Positions 10,807 to 23,500 are shown, numbered from the stretch's first letter. The stretch: 64,000 nt of DNA from Akanthomyces muscarius (GCF_028009165.1 NC_079241.1:434001-498000); one strand, 5' to 3'. Numbers and translations are program-made. Notes: generated from the letters alone by a model not told the origin.

Positions 10807-11758
10807 CTATCGTCGAGGACCGGGGTTGAAGCCAGGCGGGCCGCCGCCAGGAGGAGGCTGGAAGCCGTGAGGAGGGAAACCGCCGGGAGGAGCGCCTGGG
10901 AAACCAGCAGGAGGAGGGAATCCGCCAGGGAACTGTGGGGGACCTGTATAATAGTTGTTAGACACGCGGTAGCCACCGTATCGACGTTTCGGCCACTTAC
11001 CGCCACGACCAGCAAAGCCAGGAGGCGCGCCGGGGAAGCCGGGCAGGCCTGGAGGAGCACCACCACCGAGACCAGGAGCAGGGCCCTAGAGAATGTTAGC
11101 AAGGTGACTTCGGTTTGCGGTGTCAGGGCGGGATATGTCTTACAGCGAGGGAGGGAGCGGGGGCGCCGCGGCCAGCAGGCTTCGCAACACCAGGACCGGC
11201 GCTCAGAGCTGAGGCGATACCGCCGGGTGCACTCTTCCCTAGTCTCGCGCTGGGATCTGCGGGAGGAGGTGATTCGACGGAGAGCGACACAATGTACGCG
11301 CCGCGAACGATGGTAAGGCCGAGCGTGCGCTTCTCTTCGGACTCGACAACGCTGCCGCCAGCGCCGGGTGCGGATCTATCTTGTCGTCGCTTTACGCGTC
11401 GGAACTCTTCGGTATCTGCAAGAACAAGGTTCATGTGCTGTGAAACGAGTTAGCAAAGGGAGCGTGTGGCTTTCAATGTGCATGTAATTACCTTGTCGAA
11501 CGCGAGCATCTGGCCGGTCATTGCTCGGCCGTCGTTCAACGTCACCCGCATGCGCCAGTTAATCTAAGCCCAAACATTAGCTTCATCCTTGTCCATCGTC
11601 TGTCAGGCACCGGTCGCGTCGCAGAATCGCATTGCGCCGGTCGGGGAGGTAACGTACATAACCGGCCTAGGCAGACATCGAGTTAGCAACTGCATCAGGA
11701 GCGGTGGGTGGGAGGGGGGGCGTTGTCGTCATACCATCTTTCCTTGCTTGTTCGACAT
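10807..11758 (-). CDS. SMB1: Spliceosomal Sm core protein SmB
   Basis: SmB, one of seven Sm proteins forming the heptameric ring on U1, U2, U4 and U5 snRNAs. Exons in transcript order: 11758-11735, 11666-11658, 11563-11492, 11437-11144, 11085-11001, 10943-10807; joined 206 residues. Sm1 motif: INWRMRVTLNDGRAMTGQML followed by AFDKHMNLVLADTEEFR. Sm2 motif: EEKRTLGLTIVRGAYIVSLSV, with the SmB hallmark ESPPPADP after it. The C-terminus is Pro/Gly-rich (GAPPGLPGFPGAPPG and similar), as in SmB homologues. Exon 2 is only 9 nt and encodes A-G-Y; it supplies exactly the three residues expected between KM and I-x-W/Y-RM in SmB proteins, and is flanked by a CTAG acceptor and GTACGT donor. The gene is heavily split (five introns of 54-94 nt) and lies head-to-head with RPL11. 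Confidence 0.93.
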
Positions 11759-12124
11759 CTTGAAAGAGTTGGCGAGAGCTTGCAGATGCAGCGTCTCAAG
11801 TGTGTCAAAAAATTGGTATATTCGCGGAGCTCCTTATGCGACCGCGGCAAACTTCAACGCTTCAAGCTCTGAAGTTTAGGTATGGTCCAAAATTTGCGGA
11901 GCCTGATTGGAGAGGCCGCGAAAAAGGTACATCTGCTATGTACCGTTTCCCATCTAACCTATTCAGGCATAGCATCTCCACACTTTTAGTCGGCCACAGA
12001 TGAGGGCAGACAAACCCTCAAATTTTCCTGGCCCTCACAAAATCGTTTGGCCTTTTCCAAGCGCAGTTTCAACCTCACGCAAGACACAATCAACCATCCC
12101 GTCGACAACCACAACACCGCAGCA
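11759..12124. promoter_or_regulatory. Divergent promoter SMB1 / RPL11
   Basis: 366 bp separate the two start codons, so both genes share one control region. The RPL11 leader contains an AACCCTCA stretch at about 12012-12019. No other gene fits here. Confidence 0.65.
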
Positions 12125-12711
12125 ATGGCTTCCGAGAAGGCAAACAACCCCATGAGGGAGCTCAAGATTCAGAAGCTCGTTCTGAACATTTGCGTCGGCG
12201 AGTCTGGTGACAGACTGACCCGTGCCGCCAAGGTGCTTGAGCAGCTTTCTGGTCAGACTCCTGTCTACAGTACGCCTTTCCCCCCGAAATTTTGCGCTGC
12301 GCAATGCGAATTGAGTTCTAACCCGCGACTGCAGGCAAGGCCCGCTACACCGTCCGTACCTTCGGTATCCGTCGTAACGAAAAGATCTCCGTCCACGTCA
12401 CCGTCCGTGGCCCCAAGGCTGAGGAGATTCTCGAGCGTGGCCTCAAGGTCAAGGAGTACGAGCTCCGCAAGCGCAACTTCTCCGAGACTGGCAACTTCGG
12501 CTTCGGTATCTCCGAGCACATCGATCTCGGTATCAAGTACGACCCCTCCATCGGTATCTACGGCATGGACTTCTACTGCTGCATGACCCGCCCTGGTGAG
12601 CGCGTCACCCGCCGCCGCCGCATGAAGTCTACCATCGGCTCTTCCCACCGCATCAAGCGTGACGAGACTGTCCGCTGGTTCAAGACCCGCTTCGACGGCA
12701 TTGTCCGATAA
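12125..12711 (+). CDS. RPL11: 60S ribosomal protein L11 (uL5)
   Basis: Two exons, 12125-12269 and 12335-12711, 173 residues, close to the yeast length. Large-subunit protein of the uL5 family that contacts 5S rRNA in the central protuberance. The conserved core is intact: [20 protein letters not shown] at the N-terminus, [23 protein letters not shown] after the 65-nt intron, [21 protein letters not shown], and the C-terminal [19 protein letters not shown]. The frame is open upstream to 12047, but the family N-terminus and the CAATGG context select 12125. Codon use is strongly biased to C-ending codons (AAG, GTC, CGC), as expected of a highly expressed gene. Head-to-head with SMB1. Confidence 0.97.
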
Positions 12712-13338
12712 ATGGAGCAAATCAAAAAAAGTCTTGTCTGAGAAGGGATTCTTTCAAGGATTGCCACGGCGAATTTGGTTTTTTTTAAAGGGATTCAATG
12801 AACACGGAACGGAACAGGCGATATTTGTATTTAAGTTATCTACGCATCAGCTCGACCAATGATTTTGAGTCGAGCTCGGCCTTAGAGACCGACCGGCATA
12901 CACGCCGGCTTTATATCTGCTTGCGAATGTGATGAACACATTTCCCTTGGCCTATCTTTTTTCTCTCTCGTTGTGGCTGTTAAAGACTGCAATGACACGA
13001 TTGTGCTTGGAAACGAGCGTCAGCAATCAACTTCCATCGGTGCGAAGCGAACGCCTGTGTCGTAGGATCGCAAAGTAATTTCAGAACCGTGATTTCTTCT
13101 ACCTACCTCGAAGGTCTAGTTATAAGTTAAAGCTCTAGAGATGTCACCCGTCCCCCGCCAGATATAAAAAAGATCCAAATTAAATGAATCAGAAGCAAAT
13201 TCGCTCGGCATCCTTGTCCATGTCGCTTTTCGCAGCAGCCTTCCATCACCAAGCTCGGTAAACAAGCCCGCATCTCATCTCCAAAAACCTCCTCAAAGGA
13301 ACCTGGAACAACACGGCACCATTATCAAAAACCATGGC
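12712..13338. other. Convergent 3' flanks of RPL11 and the next gene
   Basis: AT-rich 3' flanking DNA with a T-run at 12780-12786. No gene or structured RNA recognised. Confidence 0.6.
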
Positions 13339-14410
13339 TTAATACCCCAAAACCCATTTCTCCTTTCTCATTGTCACAACAGCCACAGCGTCGTCGATCG
13401 GCACAATTCTGTCCAGAACTGCTTTTTCGAATCCGTAGCGGTCCACCCACCAGGCCTGACTCTCCATGTCCACCCCGCGCGCACTTCGTATAACGATCTG
13501 GACAACAATGTTGGGCTTTCCCTGCAGAAGGGCCCGCATCCGAGGAGCCCAAACCCGTTCATCACTCGAGCATACCACGGGTTCAACCTCCTTCATCCAA
13601 AAGAGTCGCCATCCAGCCGACCACTCGTGCCAGTATTTCTGTGCCGCAGCTCGCATATAAGTGAAATTGAGGTTGATAAGGAATCCTGAAACGTCAGGAA
13701 GTTTGTGAATATTGGCATACCATTCGTATTGGCTTCTGACTTTCCAAATAGCTTGCATATCGCCACACTGCCAGTCGGATCCCGTCATAGTACGCATGAT
13801 TTCCCCACCCAGAGAAATTCGTGCGTGCACATCCATGACTGTTCTAGCCCGGGATTGCTCCAGGCATGGATGACATGGACTTTCTGCAACATCCAAGAGG
13901 CGTAAACATGTAAGGATGCATGATGGGTCACGAAAGAATCCCACAGTACACAGCATGGTATAAACGCTCTGTTTAACTGGCCCGTCATCCAAGCGGAGAA
14001 GACGTAGAATCTCTTGGATCTGAGGCTCTATGATTCCATTTGATGGCACATAAGCAGGATTATGCGGTGGCGCGGCATAGAATGGAAGGATCGGAGGGCT
14101 GGACTGCGCAGCTGGTAGTTTCGGGAGTCTCCGGATGATCGGGAGTCTAAGAATACCGTTAGAATACAACAATACAAGCTCCAGTCTCTACTTACACGGG
14201 AGGCGGCCCCGTTGAGTGAGTGTGAGGAGTCATCGTGGGCGACTCGATAGCAGGCACCGCACACCTTAAGGAGCGAAGATGACAGCCAGAAGTATTCCGT
14301 AGGAGGAGAGCAGATAAGGGAGTATTCGAGGAGACGGAGGAAGGGGAGAATGGGCTGGCAGAAAATTTTGTAGAATTAAAAGTGAGCGCAGGCTCAAACG
14401 CGATAGTCAT
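13339..14410 (-). CDS. Hypothetical protein, unknown family
   Basis: Two exons, 14410-14196 and 14146-13339, joined through a 49-nt intron with GTAAGT donor and CTTAG acceptor; 340 residues. The Ser/Thr/Pro-rich N-terminus (about 1-90) looks disordered. The rest is a compact, Trp-rich globular region with stretches such as EPQIQEILRLLRLDDGP, YWHEWSAGWRLFWMKEVEP and ARGVDMESQAWWVDRYGF. No signal peptide or membrane helix. I do not recognise a domain. The start is uncertain: 14410 is the first ATG after an open upstream frame, and a later in-frame ATG (MTPHTHS) is also possible. The regular intron and long open second exon support a real gene. The 5' neighbour region is gene-poor and possibly decayed. 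Confidence 0.65.
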
Positions 14411-16347
14411 CCTGCATTTCGGACGTTCGCCGGACGCCCGATTCACTGGTCTTGGGCTCCGTCAGCGGCCAGGCATCGTTTGCATTAGGCTGAGTGTGAC
14501 ACGCAGACATCGGCACATGGTGTTAGCATACGTACTTGGTATCTTTCTCTAGTTTGGTGTGTCCTGACGCGTGTGTTTGGCCGTCACTGGTACCTGAGCG
14601 GAGGTTGCACACACGAACAGCACATCTAGATCCCATGGTTTCTCAATGTTTGACTCATGAGATGTGTATGCAGCTATTCTTTCGATACTCAGTGCAATCC
14701 GCGTCTAATGGAAGAGGCCGAAAATAAGTTTCATCGAATATCCACCCGCGATTCTGCTGCGAGCCCAAGTACCTGCTTGGGCTTTTTGCCAGCTCAAGAT
14801 AGCCTCATGCCAAACTCGTGTTAGCCGAGAGCCCGGTAGCTCTCTGTCAACGCAGCTAACAATGGCTTGTGTAGCCCAATGCCAAAAGTACGGAACAAGT
14901 TGCTTGGTCCAATCAAGCCCCAATATTCGAACGGGCGAGGTTCTAGATTCTTCGACGTGCGTTTGTAATTCTGCCCTCGAGTCTGCTTGACCGTGAACGC
15001 GCCGAGTTGTCGAGGATCTATCAATAGTAGAGAGGTTGCCATCAAGTAATACCGATGAATTCTACGTGTTAAAACGCATCGTTGTGGGCTACGAAAGAGA
15101 TTTGGCTGCAAACGCAGCTGGAGCATGTGTGAGAGCCCATTTCGGCAACTCTCGCGAGTACTGCCCGGACCGGATCATTCACGCCACTTTACCGCCGTCA
15201 AACCGACCCTATGGCTAATATACGCAAGCTCACTGTCAGCATGCCCCGAGATTAGCCCGACGCTGCCACTGCCTAAGCAGTTGTGAATTTGAATTCGCCT
15301 GGATAATGCGTTGCTGAAGCATATGCTACTGCCGTAGCAGCAGACGGCGCGTCAGCCTGAGATGAGGCCGATGAGCGAGCAGCCAGAGCCCATACTTTAG
15401 AAATAACTGAGACATCTAAGTGGCAGAAAAGAAAGGCCATACTGTACACCGTCCGGGGTTGAGCTTCTCGTTGACGGTATTGATTGGCGCTGCACAGGTT
15501 GCTACATCATGAAAGGCAGGACCGTACGATTTTTCTGGTAGTCGATATGCTCAAAAAATGCCCCACCTGATGACTGAGATAACTCATTCCCCCCAAATGC
15601 AATGCTGTATTTTGGTTCGGTACGAAAAGAAGCACTGTCGTGGATGGTAGCTAGCGAGAATACCTGTCGCATGGCACTGCAATACCCTGAGGCCCGAAGG
15701 CATACGGCAGCCGGAAGGATAGTGATGATTTTTGAGGTTGACCGAGCGACGAACTTTGTTTTTGGCCATGGAGTCTGTGGTTGCTGCAATTCGGTCTGCA
15801 TCTGTGACCCAAGCTCTCATCGCGATCCTGTAAGCATTCGCAGCGCCTACATTTCACGATTCCATTGAGACTGGGATATTTTTCCAAATAGAATGAGAGA
15901 CGAGTAAAGAGAGATTCAGAGCCCGAGTGAGCAGACACTACTTTGGCAGATAATTTCCAGGTTGGGTCCCCGAGGTGAACTGTGTAGTCGGCTGGCCGGG
16001 ATCATGGCCAAGGATATGTAGTAATAAATGTTGCCTCAGGATTGTCAGGTTGCCAGGCGCCCGGTTTGGCCGGCCAGTGACCCTGTTGAGCGGTAAAATG
16101 AGACCGGAAGTGGATTATTGTTGTCGCGGCAGCGGTTTTGTCGGGCAAAACCGCGCAGTTCCCCCTGATTGGGTGGCTTGTCAGCACGACTCCACTGCCT
16201 CCCTCACAGACTCTGCTCTGTCCTCCCGAAAAACTCCATTCGCTCTCCCGCAAAGGCAGCACTGCATCTCTCAATCTCCCCTCTCCCCAATTGCACGTTG
16301 CTGCAATTGCTTCTCTTTCACCTCAGACACCAATTACCTCCCTCAGC
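14411..16347. other. Gene-poor 1.9 kb, possible relic; ATP1 promoter at right
   Basis: No intact gene. On the minus strand, partly coding-like frames at about 14705-15126 (with PFEYWGLIGPSNLFRTFGIG in one frame, switching to another frame near 14850) and at about 15502-15938 could be remains of a broken gene, but no family is recognised and frames switch repeatedly. The right end, with pyrimidine-rich patches around 16190-16340, is the ATP1 promoter and leader. Confidence 0.4.
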
Positions 16348-18601
16348 ATGTTCCGCAACGCTCTCCGTCAGTCGACGCGCGCTGTCGGCGCCGTCAGTGC
16401 TGCCAGCCGAGTCTCCGTCGTGAGTACCTCCTCAGCCCCCGACCCGACCGAGCAAGCCATCGAATCCGACGCAAAACATCACGTTCCATCATAAAATTGC
16501 TTTGGTGACCCAATTGGATCGCTACACCATCGGGACACTCGCGCGAAAAGCTTTTTTGAGCTGTTTTGCCGGCTTTCGAGCTTCTCCGAGACTGCTCAGC
16601 TGGGACCTTCGGCTAACTTGTTTTTTCCCTACTAGCGAAATGCCGCACCCGTCGTCAGCTCTATCCAGGCCCGTACCTACGCCGAAGCCAAGGCCTCTCC
16701 CACCGAGGTCTCTTCCATTCTCGAGCAGCGCATTCGTGGTGTTCAGGAGGAGAACAACCTCGCCGAGACTGGCCGTGTCCTGTCAATTGGGTATGTGGAG
16801 AAAGACGTAGCCCTGGGCACCAAGGAGTCGCGAGAACCCCGACCAACTCCGACTGCATGCCACGACGCAACAACGACCGCAATTGAACCAAACATCTGCT
16901 AACCAGCTTCTAACAGTGATGGTATCGCCCGTGTCCACGGTCTGGCCAACGTTCAGGCCGAAGAGCTTGTCGAGTAAGCTATGCTACGGCCCCCATAAAC
17001 CCAAGCCGCATCCATGCTAACAACACAATTAAAGGTTCGCTTCTGGCGTCAAGGGCATGTGCATGAACCTCGAGGCCGGTCAGGTTGGTGTCGTCCTGTT
17101 CGGTTCCGACCGTCTCGTCAAGGAGGGCGAGACTGTCAAGCGTACCGGTGAAATTGTGGATGTCCCCGTCGGTGTTGAGATGCTTGGTCGCGTCGTCGAC
17201 GCTCTCGGCAACCCCATTGACGGCAAGGGCCCTATCAACACCACGAAGCGCCGCCGTGCTCAGCTGAAGGCCCCCGGTATTCTGCCTCGCAAGTCTGTCA
17301 ACGAGCCTGTCCAGACCGGTATGAAGTCGATTGACGCCATGGTCCCCGTTGGCCGTGGCCAGCGTGAGTTGATCATCGGTGATCGTCAGACCGGCAAGAC
17401 TGCTGTCGGCCTCGACACTATTCTCAACCAGAAGCGCTGGAATGACGGCTCTGATGAGAAGAAGAAACTCTACTGTGTCTACGTCGCTGTCGGCCAGAAG
17501 CGTTCTACTGTCGCCCAGTTTGTCAAGACACTTGAGGAGAACGATGCCATGAAATATTCGGTCGTTGTTGCTGCTACTGCTTCTGAAGCTGCTCCTCTGC
17601 AGTACATTGCTCCCTTCACTGGTAAGTTCTAACCCCAGAGTTTATGCATGCTTTTTTACCTTGCCTGCGCTCCTTCCACCTCGCCCCACTTATCTCCATC
17701 CTCACCACCCTACCTGTCCACCTTGTCCACCTCATCGGCCTTATTTGTCTTATACCAACCTATTTCAACTGCTTTTCTTGTTTGTTCTTGCTTCCACTTG
17801 TTCTAACAATGCCTAGGTGCCTCAATTGGTGAAGAGTTCCGTGACACCGGAAAGCACTCTCTTGTGATCTACGATGATCTGTCGAAGCAGGCTGTTGCTT
17901 ATCGTCAGATGTCTCTGCTGCTCCGTCGTCCTCCCGGCCGTGAGGCTTACCCCGGTGACGTCTTCTACCTGCACTCTCGTCTTCTCGAGCGTGCTGCCAA
18001 GCTCAACGACAAGCACGGTGGCGGTTCCATGACTGCCCTGCCCATCATTGAGACCCAGGGTGGTGATGTCTCTGCCTACATTCCCACCAACGTCATTTCC
18101 ATTACCGACGGTCAGATCTTCCTCGAGTCCGAGCTCTTCTACAAGGGTATCCGTCCCGCCATCAACGTCGGTCTTTCCGTCTCTCGCGTCGGTTCCGCTG
18201 CCCAGCTCAAGGCCATGAAGCAGGTCGCTGGTTCCCTGAAGCTTTACCTGGCCCAGTACCGTGAGGTCGCTGCCTTCGCCCAGTTCGGTTCCGATCTGGA
18301 TGCCGCTACCAAGCAGGTCCTGAACCGTGGTGAGCGTCTCACTGAGCTCCTCAAGCAGAAGCAGTACTCCCCCATGGCCGTCAACGAGATGGTTCCTCTC
18401 ATCTTCGCTGGTGTCAATGGTTACCTCGATAACGTCCCTGTCGACCGCGTTCTCCAGTGGGAGGCCGACTACCTGACTCACCTCAAGACCAACGAGTCTG
18501 AGCTCCTCGCCACCATTGACAAGGAGGGTGCTCTCAGCAAGGAGCTTGAGGCCAAGCTCAAGGACGTTACGCAGTCCTTCATCAAGAGCTTCCTCAACTA
18601 A
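16348..18601 (+). CDS. ATP1: Mitochondrial F1-ATP synthase subunit alpha
   Basis: Five exons, 16348-16419, 16636-16790, 16917-16973, 17035-17621 and 17817-18601, give 551 residues, normal for the family. Alpha alternates with beta in the F1 catalytic hexamer and binds non-catalytic ATP. The N-terminus ([20 protein letters not shown]) is an Arg/Ser/Ala-rich mitochondrial presequence. The mature protein shows the beta-barrel region ([18 protein letters not shown]), the Walker A P-loop [23 protein letters not shown], the Walker B region [20 protein letters not shown] and [20 protein letters not shown]. Introns of 216, 126, 61 and 195 nt are longer than in neighbours; the last is very pyrimidine-rich. 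Three introns fall in the N-terminal quarter, a common pattern in fungal housekeeping genes. Codon bias is strong, as in RPL11. Confidence 0.97.
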
Positions 18602-19306
18602 ACCATAATTTGGAAAAGCTTTTTGTGCAGATTAGAGATAGGGCTGTTGGGATGTTGCTGTCTATACCGAAATCTTTGTAGTCTTTGTTCTCTCTTAGCG
18701 GAGGATATCCGGGGGGTTGCGCCTGACGGAGCGATGATAGGTGAAAAGAGGGAATTCGCCAGACATGCTACCACTTGTAAAATAGAGCTCATAACTCAAT
18801 TAACGCCCTCGATTCCTTTTGTTCTTATTAAAATTTTAAAGCTATACAAATTACCTTGCTGGTGAACTGAACTGCCGTGATGACTACAACATTCATGTGT
18901 GACGGGTACATTTCTGGCAGGTTTGAAACGCTGGCAGGTGTGGGCAGCTACCTGAGTACCAACTGCCCAAAATACTCGAGTCCGAACTTTCCGTCTTCAT
19001 CCATATGGAATATTGAAAAAAATTCGAGAGCGGCAGAAGTTTGCGTCGCACTAGTGCTGCCTTTGTCGTGGTGAGTATGTTCTTACGGACCCAATGCTGA
19101 GCCGCCGACGGCCCCTTGCGGTGATGAGAGGTTACGTCACTTCTCTCTCCAACATATATCAACGCGGACTCCCGGAAACCACCACAACCCCCTGGCCAGA
19201 GTAGATGTACAACATGAATCGATGAGCGCGATCTGCAGAAAACGACTGAGCCATCAAGGAAACTGCTACGACTGCCAGGTTTGCCTTGCCTACGCAATCT
19301 GAAGAA
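18602..19306. other. Intergenic, tandem genes
   Basis: ATP1 3' flank (AT-rich near 18780-18855) and promoter of the NAD(P)HX dehydratase gene. No gene seen. Confidence 0.6.
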
Positions 19307-20570
19307 ATGCCGGATGCCACTTCAAGCCCGAAAATGTCAGCCACCACCACTGCCGTCCTCTCAAAGGTAAGGCGGATGATTCCGCCAATGCTAGAAAAGT
19401 TCCATAAAGGTGAGTACTTGATGGATTATCCGCAGCACCTACGACTGTGGCTGACGAGGCTGCGCGCCATTTACAGGACAGCTCGGCCGAGTTGCTGTCA
19501 TCGGCGGCAGCCAGGACTATACCGGTGCACCGTATTTTTCGGCCATGGCCAGTGCGAGGCTAGGGTGTGATCTAGTGTGTATTTTCATCGACTTTTTCTC
19601 GACTAAAATTGGAGATCAGTGAGGCTCCAATGTTGCTCATTTGCTAACGGCATGGCCGGTCTAGTCCCATGTGATTTGCACACCAGCTGCTGGAGCTGTT
19701 ATCAAAACATATTCTCCCAATCTAATGGTTCATCCCTTGATGAGACAAAGCCCCTCCGAACCGCAGGAATCAGCCGAGTCGGAGAAGCCTACCAGCGCGG
19801 ACAAAATTGCGTCCCCAATCATCGACATGCTTGCTCGCCTCCACGTTCTCGTCATCGGCCCAGGACTTGGTCGTGATCCGCTCATGCAGGACACAGTTAA
19901 GCATGTTATTTGTGCGGCAAAAGATAAGGGAATTCCGATCGTTCTCGACGCTGATGCCCTCCAACTTATTCAAAAAGACTTGAACATCGTCAAAGGCTAC
20001 ACAGAGGCAGTGCTGACGCCAAATGTGGTGGAATTCGATCGCCTCTGCAAGGCAGCGGGCGTAGAAAGCAGCGACAGCGACAGCGAAACACAGCGAGTAG
20101 AAGCTCTGGCCAGTGCCCTAGGAGGTGTCACTATAATACAAAAGGGAAAACACGACTACATATCGAATGGCAAGATTACCATGACGGATGATCTCGAGGG
20201 CGGCAAGAAGAGGAGTGGTGGTCAGGGTGATACCCTTACAGGGAGCATTGCAACGTTCCTTGCATGGAGGAAAGCATACATCGACCGGCTCTGGAATGAC
20301 CCAGAGACGCCTTGTCTTGACAAGCATGAAATGATTGGGCTGGCAGCGTTCGGAGGAAGTGCAGTTACAAGAGTAAGTAGCCGACTATTCCGTCGAATGC
20401 TTGAAGAATCAGGACAACCCAGCTTACCAACTCTCTAGGAATGTTCTCGAATTGCCTTTTTGAAACGTGGCAGGAGCCTACAGGCAAGCGACCTCACAGA
20501 CGAGATTCACAACGCTTTCATGGGACTCTTTGGTGAGATCGATGATGATGACAATTCGTCCAAGCTTTGA
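19307..20570 (+). CDS. NNR2: ATP-dependent (S)-NAD(P)H-hydrate dehydratase
   Basis: Repairs NADHX and NADPHX, damaged hydrated cofactors, using ATP; ribokinase-like (YjeF C-terminal/CARKD) family. Exons 19307-19409, 19477-19574, 19665-20372 and 20439-20570, joined 346 residues. Visible motifs: [20 protein letters not shown] (about 36-55), [19 protein letters not shown] across the second intron, [33 protein letters not shown] and the catalytic GGQGDTLTG containing the GxGD-type anion hole. The C-terminal exon ends in an acidic run. A second ATG (19334) could be used instead; the stretch between them is not strongly presequence-like. There is no epimerase (YjeF N) domain, so that partner is a separate gene elsewhere, as usual in fungi. 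Confidence 0.93.
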
Positions 20571-23500
20571 TTTTGCGAAAGCTGCCTGGGTATCGGAGGA
20601 CCGGCACATTTACGACAAAATTTGCTCCAGTCCTTATTCAGTCTCCATACCACAAACCTTGTACAGCAACCCAGTGTCATGCGAAGTAGACTTATTTCTT
20701 TGCGTACCGTTCGCCAAAGTTCGTTCGCCAAAGTTTCAAATCAGAATTCTTTCTATGCGTCGCAGTTTTTAATCCCCAGCCTGTGTTATTTACCGGAACA
20801 ACTGATCCAATGACTCTGTTTCTTATGAGCTCTTTATTCTACACCCACACGAGCTTTGTAATATGATCACTGCGCCGAATTGAGCCCCAGGCCGCGCTTG
20901 GGCAGCACAATCAGACAGCGAATGGCGCGCTGCATGGGTATGGCCCACTGCTGGCTTTTTCTTTCACAACCGAAATAGCTCAGAAGTATAACGTGTTGAA
21001 TCAACAGCGAGTCAGCGGACGCGCAGGTTTCCAAGACTGTAAAAGACGGCCACATTATTGCGTACGCCACATTCCCCGGTGATTCAGCCTCACCGATACT
21101 CTGACAGATTTTTCACCCCGTAGCTGCGCGATATTACTGGAAGTGCATCTTGATCACAGACTCTCAGGGATAAGTGGATTGCCGGCATGCTGATGACTTC
21201 GGATATGATACCCAAGACCAGAAATGAAGCGCGCATAATCAAGGCACCAACAGGGTGGCGAGCCAGTACATGAGCAGGGATGCCGGTCGGGCTGCGATGA
21301 CGCGCCTTTATTATGCATGTCTGAATGCAAGCCCCTCCCGCTCTCCGTGCTGACAATCCCGCAGGACAGCTGGACCAGGTATTATGCACGTCCTCGGACA
21401 ACGGAAGCTGGAGGGGAGATTTACACAGGGCGGCAAGGCACAATGGTCCCGTGATGGGACTGAAACTTGCATCGGACCGCCCTCATGTGGCACTCCCTTT
21501 CTGTCTTTTTTTGCGAGCTTTCCTCTTCGTTTCTGTCGTTTGAAAGGGGTGAGCTGCATGCGAACTGGGCTGCTGTCGGCCCAAGTCACATCCGTCTGCG
21601 GAGGAGCAAGGCGATGTCCATTGCTCCCGGACTGTTATTCCGGCGACAATGCATCATGGACGTTGAACACCACTCCTCTCTCTTGAATCATGCACGTATG
21701 CCATCCCCGTCAGCGCCTGCATACTTGTACGACGACAAGAGGCGGATCAGAGGAGCGGTCAACTTTGATGAGTGTATCGGCGACTCCTTGGCCCGCAACC
21801 GGAGCTGGCGGAGTAATACGACAAAATAGACAATACTGATGTATGGCAAAATTGAACTAGTTATTCTGTGAGAAGAGCCTGTAAACATATGGGTATATTC
21901 CCAGGACCGGTGCGCATGGCTACACGAGATACGCCCAACGTCACGCAACGCGTCGTGCAAGAATTGCCGACTTGGGAAACACAAGAATCACTGGCCCTAC
22001 GCAACGCGGCGGATCTCCCGGTCAAGTACTGGGTCTTGTGAAGCATTACCCCCCACGCTCGCGGTCGCACTGAGCAACGCGAGATAGTATTCAGCCTCCG
22101 CCCCCAAAAATCTTTTGCGTATTGTCTCGCTGGGCGAGTGAGGCGTCCTGCACGACCTGAGCGATGTGAACCGACCGGCGGAAGTGCCGAACACCGGATC
22201 ATGTACAATATCTGTGCCTCCCTAACAGAAAACACCCGAAGAGGTCGGATGCTGCCCGCCCGACCCATGATGCCTGTGCGTGACGGCTTTGCTGGATCAG
22301 ACTGTCCAGTGCGATGCTTCCTCTTTCGTCTATCAACTTCCCTTTTCAACGCCCTGTCTTTGGCTGGAATTACAGCCGCGACTGCTCGCTTCTCGATGGA
22401 TTTAGGTGCATTCGGGTTTGGTTTATTCCATAGAGATTGCGGCTACTAAGGCAGGTAAAGGCTGAGAAGTTGTCTGATTTGAGGCAGCAGCTGTCTTGTT
22501 CTTCTGTCCCGCGCGGGCCGAAAATATGCGGCGTGTGCGGCGAAAAGTATAATACACTCACACACACACACACACAAAACAACCCACGCCACCACCACCA
22601 CCCTTTTCTAGCTTTCTCTCCCTGCGGGAGGAAACAACTTGAAGCGGGGTGCGAAAACTTTGGGCCATCTTGGTATTGTGAGATCTGACTGGTGCTCGAT
22701 GTCCTTCTGCAATCGTGCCGTCTCAAAGGTAGGGCGACATTCCAATCAGACTTTGGCAAGCCGTTTTACTGTAGGCTGTGGCTGAGGGGTCCCCCTCCCT
22801 TGCTTTTGAGAGAATGCGTGACGAGTGGGTTGTGTTTTCGGACTATCAGCTGTTGTTCCAAGTGCAGGTCTCACAGCACCGCAAGGAGAGAGCGGCGCGG
22901 CAAGCAAAAAGAAAGCCTTTTACTGACATGTCTCTCTCCTCTCTCTACTCCGTACTCCGTGCTGAATCTCACGGCCTTTTTTTAGAATGTTCTCTGTGTC
23001 TACTGCATCTACTGCAATTGAGCAACAACTCCATGGCCATCGTTTCCCCAGAGAAATAGAGTTTTATTCCTCCTCCCTCGCTCGCTCGCTTGATAATTCT
23101 CCGCTCGGGATACTTTCATGTAGCGCAATGCAGGGCAGGCCGATGATGCGGGGCAGGCATTGCATAACGACATTCCGATCATCTTGTACGCCTTTGCTCA
23201 ACTCCCAAGGAAATTGGAGAAAAATTACACGCAACGATGCACAGAGAGCAAAAAAAATGTGAACGGCTGGTAAGTTGCGTCAGCTAGCGAAGCCCGTGCA
23301 GCAGAGCAGAAAAGAAAAGAAGTACAACATGTTAATATTGAATTGAATCATACAAAAAAAAAACAAGGCTACACTGTGATGCTGGACGGGCCGTACGCAC
23401 TGGCCTTTGGCCCGGATTTTTCAACATCAGACGCGGCCGTGCGAGTCTTTTTTAAAAAAAAAGTAATGAGGTTTTGGACGATAAAATGAATTGGAACTCA

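Noticed and set aside
12047..12124. Upstream in-frame extension of RPL11
   Set aside because: The family N-terminus begins at the ATG at 12125; the extension looks like leader sequence.
17822..18481. 219-codon open frame antisense to ATP1
   Set aside because: Mirror of strongly biased ATP1 codons; composition dominated by L, V, G, D, T as expected of a shadow.
21861..22349. 162-codon minus-strand frame
   Set aside because: No recognisable domain and overlaps another frame of similar quality; chance in ~55% GC DNA.
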